A DNA stretch of 64,000 nt, taken from positions 186,001-250,000 of the forward strand of contig NZ_SNXI01000002.1 in the NCBI RefSeq assembly GCF_004362895.1, read 5' to 3'. Under the pieces are notes generated by a model, which saw only the letters and a program-made list of their open reading frames with translations, had not been told where the DNA came from and made no database searches. This document shows positions 62,737 through 64,000 of the stretch, one piece after another (position 1 is the stretch's first letter; the number at the start of each line of letters is the position of its first letter). The position numbers were made by a program, and so were the translations under genes. Origin of the DNA: Idiomarina aquatica. Its GTDB lineage: Bacteria > Pseudomonadota > Gammaproteobacteria > Enterobacterales > Alteromonadaceae.

Positions 62737-63522
62737 ATGACGATGGAAGCGATTATACGACTGACAATTTTTCTTAGCGTGCTGGCGTTGATGGTGGGCT
62801 GGGAAGTGGCGCGGCCGAAGCGGCAGCCGCGGTATAACCGTTGGCAGCGTTGGCCGGCGAACCTCGGCATTGTTGTTATCGATACGCTGGTAACGCGTTT
62901 GTTAGTGCCGGCTGGTGTGGTAGGCGCGGCGCTATGGGCACAGCAGCAGGGCGTGGGCTTGTTCAATATGCTGCAAGTGCCCGCTTGGCTTGCTGTCGTG
63001 GCGAGCTTTATTTTACTGGACATTGCCATCTACTGGCAGCATCGCGCGTTTCACCGTATCCCCGTGTTATGGCGTCTGCATCGTGTACACCATGCCGATC
63101 CGGACTTTGACGTAACTACCGGATTACGCTTTCATCCCATCGAAATAGTCTTAAGCCTGGGCATTAAAGCGGCCGTGGCTGTCGTGCTGGGTGCGCCGGT
63201 TTTGGCGATTATCATTTTCGAAGTGGTATTAAATGCCTGTTCGCTGTTTAACCACGGCAATGTGGCACTGCCGCCAAAGTTAGAAAGAGCCGTTCGCAAA
63301 ATCTTGATCACTCAGGAACTTCACCGCATTCACCATAGCAGTGTAAAAACAGAAACCAACTCCAACTACGGTTTTAGTGTTAGCTGGTGGGATCACCTGT
63401 TTAACAGCTACACCGGCCAGCCCCAGGCTGGCTCAGACAACGTCGACATCGGCCTGACCGACTACCGCGACGCCTCGCTCACCACCAAACTTTGGGGCCT
63501 GCTGCGTATTCCTTTTAGGTAA
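62737..63522 (+). CDS. Sterol desaturase / fatty acid hydroxylase family protein
   Basis: 261 residues with about four membrane helices and the His clusters of the di-iron family: HRAFHRIPVLWRLHRVHH and, later, ELHRIHHSS. These enzymes hydroxylate or desaturate lipids using O2. The final part SWWDHLFNSYTG is typical of the bacterial sterol desaturase-like group. It is 40 bases after ynjF, past a repeat hairpin, and could be read with it; a joint lipid role is only inference. Confidence 0.88.
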   Translation: MTMEAIIRLTIFLSVLALMVGWEVARPKRQPRYNRWQRWPANLGIVVIDTLVTRLLVPAGVVGAALWAQQQGVGLFNMLQVPAWLAVVASFILLDIAIYWQHRAFHRIPVLWRLHRVHHADPDFDVTTGLRFHPIEIVLSLGIKAAVAVVLGAPVLAIIIFEVVLNACSLFNHGNVALPPKLERAVRKILITQELHRIHHSSVKTETNSNYGFSVSWWDHLFNSYTGQPQAGSDNVDIGLTDYRDASLTTKLWGLLRIPFR

Positions 63523-63524
63523 AT

Positions 63525-63800
63525 CAGCTGTTTGTGCCTGCTGCACGGCTATTGGTCGCTTCGCGACGGCTGTTTGCCCTGCGGGCGGCTATTTGTGCCT
63601 ACGGCACGGCTGTTAGCAGCGAGCCTACGGCCGCTGCGGCTTTATTGCTGGGTGCATTTAAGCGTCTTTTTTTGTCTTTAAACAGCCGCAACGAGCGAAG
63701 GGATGTTGCCAACAGCCGTCGCGAAGCGACAAACAGCCGCCCGCAGGGCAAATATCCGTCGCAAAGTGGCAAGGAGCCGCCCGCAAGGCAATGAACCGGT
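63525..63800. repeat. Long mosaic hairpin array with CGGCTGTTT linkers
   Basis: On the left, the linker CGGCTGTTT or CGGCTATTT separates hairpin words GTGCC/GGCAC, GTCGCTTCGCGAC and GCCCTGCGGGC. On the right, the same words return as inverted copies joined by AACAGCCG, for example GTCGCGAAGCGAC and GCCCGCAGGGC. The middle is AT-richer. This differs in linker from the other composite repeats. Open frames on both strands across it follow the repeat and are spurious. Confidence 0.75.
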
Positions 63801-63870
63801 GAAGCCCCTTGTCCGCGTTTACAGATAATGCTATATAGTACACAAAATATTAACAAAATAAGGTGCGCGC

Positions 63871-64000
63871 ATGGACAGAGATGCGATCCTTTTGCGTAAC
63901 AATGTCAACGTTCGTGGTGATGGAGATACCACGCTGCTTTTTGCTCACGGGTTTGGCTGTGATCAAACCATTTGGAATCAGGTAGCGCCGCACTTTTATA
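63871..64000 (+). CDS. Alpha/beta hydrolase, N-terminal part only (runs off window end)
   Basis: The first 43 codons read MDRDAILLRNNVNVRGDGDT, then LLFAHGFGCDQTIWNQVAPH. The motif HGFGCDQTIW is the oxyanion-hole region of RsbQ-like alpha/beta hydrolases. An AAGG lies before the ATG. The catalytic Ser, Asp and His lie beyond the window, so activity cannot be checked. Confidence 0.75.
   Translation, partial: MDRDAILLRNNVNVRGDGDTTLLFAHGFGCDQTIWNQVAPHFY

Noticed and set aside
63525-63800. Frames in the terminal repeat as small genes
   Set aside because: The peptides are repetitive products of the hairpin words on both strands, with no start context.

Overview
The window looks like chromosomal DNA of a marine, amino-acid- and acetate-using gammaproteobacterium of the Alteromonadales, most like Idiomarina or Pseudidiomarina. 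This is an inference from gene content: a CrbS/CrbR acetate switch, many large TonB-dependent receptors, secreted peptidases, ynjBCDF, and dense intergenic hairpin repeats. No rRNA or tRNA gene was seen, so the placement is not firm.

Layout. 1-8.6 kb holds three different HipA-family kinase toxin modules, one of them with toxin and antitoxin in reversed order. Between them lie a DcaP-type porin and, divergent from it, acs (acetyl-CoA synthetase). 8.6-22 kb is an acetate-uptake island: CrbR response regulator, CrbS transporter-kinase hybrid, the two-subunit VC_2705-type sodium:solute symporter, and a DUF294/CBS protein with a DEDDh exonuclease. acs and the symporter share an inverted-repeat box placed at the same distance from a -10-like hexamer, which I propose is the CrbR site. 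A four-gene surface-polysaccharide cluster (receiver, YaiO barrel, HEAT protein, GT2 synthase) sits inside the island.

22-40.7 kb is a nutrient-capture block: five large TonB-dependent receptors, nearly all with their own promoter and terminator, a methyltransferase, and a secreted S9 prolyl-oligopeptidase-type peptidase. 40.8-47.9 kb is mixed: a DUF4143 ATPase behind three regularly spaced 22-bp palindromes, a LytTR regulator, two FlgO-like proteins, DUF1499, DUF547, DoxX, AhpD-like and HD-GYP genes.

48.0-52.1 kb is the most system-like locus: a bufferin (DUF2282) precursor peptide, its DUF692 multinuclear iron oxidase, the DUF2063 partner, a DoxX protein and a chemoreceptor, joined by overlapping or nearly touching frames. 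This looks like a metal-binding modified-peptide operon coupled to chemotaxis. 52.1-56.1 kb holds an AraC regulator, an orphan Cys-rich small protein and a siderophore-type receptor. 56.1-64 kb has a RelBE-type module, a TVP38-flavin disulfide reductase fusion, the ynjBCDF operon, a sterol desaturase-family protein and a truncated alpha/beta hydrolase.

The most unusual non-coding feature is a family of mosaic hairpin repeats in at least fourteen places. They often supply or abut the stop codon of the gene before them. Two 128-bp members, in opposite orientation 6.3 kb apart, differ almost only by paired, compensating base changes.
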